From: Atrichornis clamosus
Lineage: Eukaryota; Chordata; Aves; Passeriformes; Menuridae
Reading direction: 5' to 3'
Assembly: GCA_013400975.1 (NCBI GenBank)
Contig: WBMZ01000337.1
Coordinates: 92,050 to 156,049, forward strand
DNA: 64,000 nt
Shown here: positions 63,676 through 64,000 of the stretch, piece after piece
How the letters are laid out: each line of letters opens with the position of its first letter
Numbering within the stretch: position 1 is the stretch's first letter
Made by a program: the position numbers and the translations under genes
The notes under the pieces: generated by a model
What the model saw: only the letters and a program-made list of their open reading frames with translations
Told to the model about the DNA's origin: nothing
Database searches by the model: none

Positions 63676-63734
63676 AACAGACTGAGAGATTTGGGGTTGT
63701 TTAGCCTGGAAAACAGAAAGCTTCGGAAGACCCT
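63676..63734 (+). mobile_element. CR1 fragment cut by the LTR insertion
   Basis: GAGAGATTTGGGGTTGTTTA followed by GCCTGGAAAACAGAAAGCTT and GGAAGACCCTT matches CR1 'gagctggggttgtttagcctggagaaaaggaggct...gagacctt'. The CR1 text stops where the LTR sequence starts at 63735. Confidence 0.75.
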
Positions 63735-64000
63735 TGTCATGGGTTGACCCTGGCTGGATACCCAATGAAAGCCACGCTCTCACTCCCCTTGCAACTGGCC
63801 AGAGGGGAGAAAATTTAATGAAGGGTTCATGGGTTGAGATAAGGACTGGGACAGATCAATCATCAGACACCATCACAGGCAAAACAGCCTCAACTTAAAG
63901 ATATAAAGTAAATTTATTACACTAACAGAATCAGAGCAGGATAATGAGAAGTGAAATCAGCCCTTAAAAATACCTTGCCCCCCACTCCCTCCTTCCCAGC
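63735..64000. mobile_element. Avian endogenous-retrovirus-type LTR, one end (continues off the window)
   Basis: Begins TGTCATGGGTTGACCCTGGC and continues through CACTCCCCTTGCAACTGGCC, AGATAAGGACTGGGACAG and AATAAATTTAC-like sequence read on the opposite strand. This opening is one I recognise as a common bird LTR. The TG at 63735 would be a 5' edge on the plus strand or, equivalently, the terminal CA of a minus-strand LTR; an AATAAA in minus orientation near 63917 favours the latter. No internal viral coding sequence is in the window. Confidence 0.65.

Larger units (their letters stand above)
30480..64000 (-). other. PDZRN4: PDZRN4 gene, 3' part (partial; extends beyond the right edge)
   Basis: Five phase-compatible exons on the minus strand, each bordered by AG and GT, join into one 635-codon reading frame ending at a TGA at 31128-31130. 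The order is second PDZ domain, linker, coiled-coil-prone segment and LNX3-homology C-terminus, which is the layout of the PDZRN3/PDZRN4 RING-PDZ family of E3 ubiquitin ligases. PDZRN4 is preferred over PDZRN3 from memory of the two paralogues: [15 protein letters not shown] opening PDZ2, the SGEYIESD stretch and the ending [10 protein letters not shown] fit PDZRN4, whereas PDZRN3 ends YNSFLSVTTV. The N-terminal catalytic RING and first PDZ exons were not found, so they should lie past position 64000. The paralogue call rests on recall, not on an alignment run here. Confidence 0.92.
47895..64000 (-). other. PDZRN4: PDZRN4 upstream intron, partial (more than 16 kb)
   Basis: The acceptor TTGTAG ends at 47895; no further exon was recognised up to the right edge. 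I looked for the inter-PDZ linker of the family, which in memory contains a QTDITFEHI-like motif, and did not find it. The intron holds a CA microsatellite (50762-50803), a short TG/CG-rich run near 56576-56600, an old CR1 copy (60036-60335), a CR1 piece (63676-63734) and an LTR edge (63735 onward). Everything else is unremarkable AT-rich intron sequence. Confidence 0.8.

Overview
The window is vertebrate nuclear DNA, almost certainly from a bird and probably a passerine. It is AT-rich and has long introns and intergenic DNA. Its recognisable interspersed repeats are CR1 LINE fragments lying in both orientations, a tRNA-Ile-headed SINE with a CR1-like tail, and one end of an avian endogenous-retrovirus-type LTR. 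There are no operons, bacterial genes or CRISPR arrays. Most longer open frames outside the gene described here are chance frames or lie in CR1 copies.

Only one protein-coding gene is supported: the 3' part of PDZRN4 (LNX4), on the minus strand, so it reads from right to left. Five coding exons are seen at 47796-47894, 45535-45597, 41929-42030, 38578-38694 and 31128-32654, followed by a 3' UTR ending near 30480. Together they encode 635 residues: the second PDZ domain, a linker with an acidic, Ser-rich segment, a coiled-coil-prone segment, and the basic LNX3-homology C-terminus with a terminal class I PDZ-binding motif. The N-terminal RING, zinc-finger and first PDZ exons were not found and should lie beyond position 64000. 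All four internal splice junctions are phase 0 with GT/AG borders.

Positions 1-30480 are intergenic DNA downstream of the gene. They hold CR1 fragments (about 45-285, 20027-20880 and 22185-22840), a 116-nt uninterrupted polypurine GGGA/GGAA microsatellite, an oligo(T) run framed by perfect 13-bp direct repeats, and several non-repetitive AT-rich stretches that could be regulatory elements. Positions 32655-64000 are exons and introns, with a tRNA-Ile SINE (38129-38242), CR1 copies (46803-47030, 60036-60335, 63676-63734), a CA microsatellite and the LTR edge (from 63735).

No new gene system was found. The items most worth a second look are the poly(A)-only insertion footprint, the tRNA-Ile SINE, the fully symmetric splitting of PDZ2 (including a 63-nt exon), and the unannotated candidate conserved elements in the desert downstream of PDZRN4.
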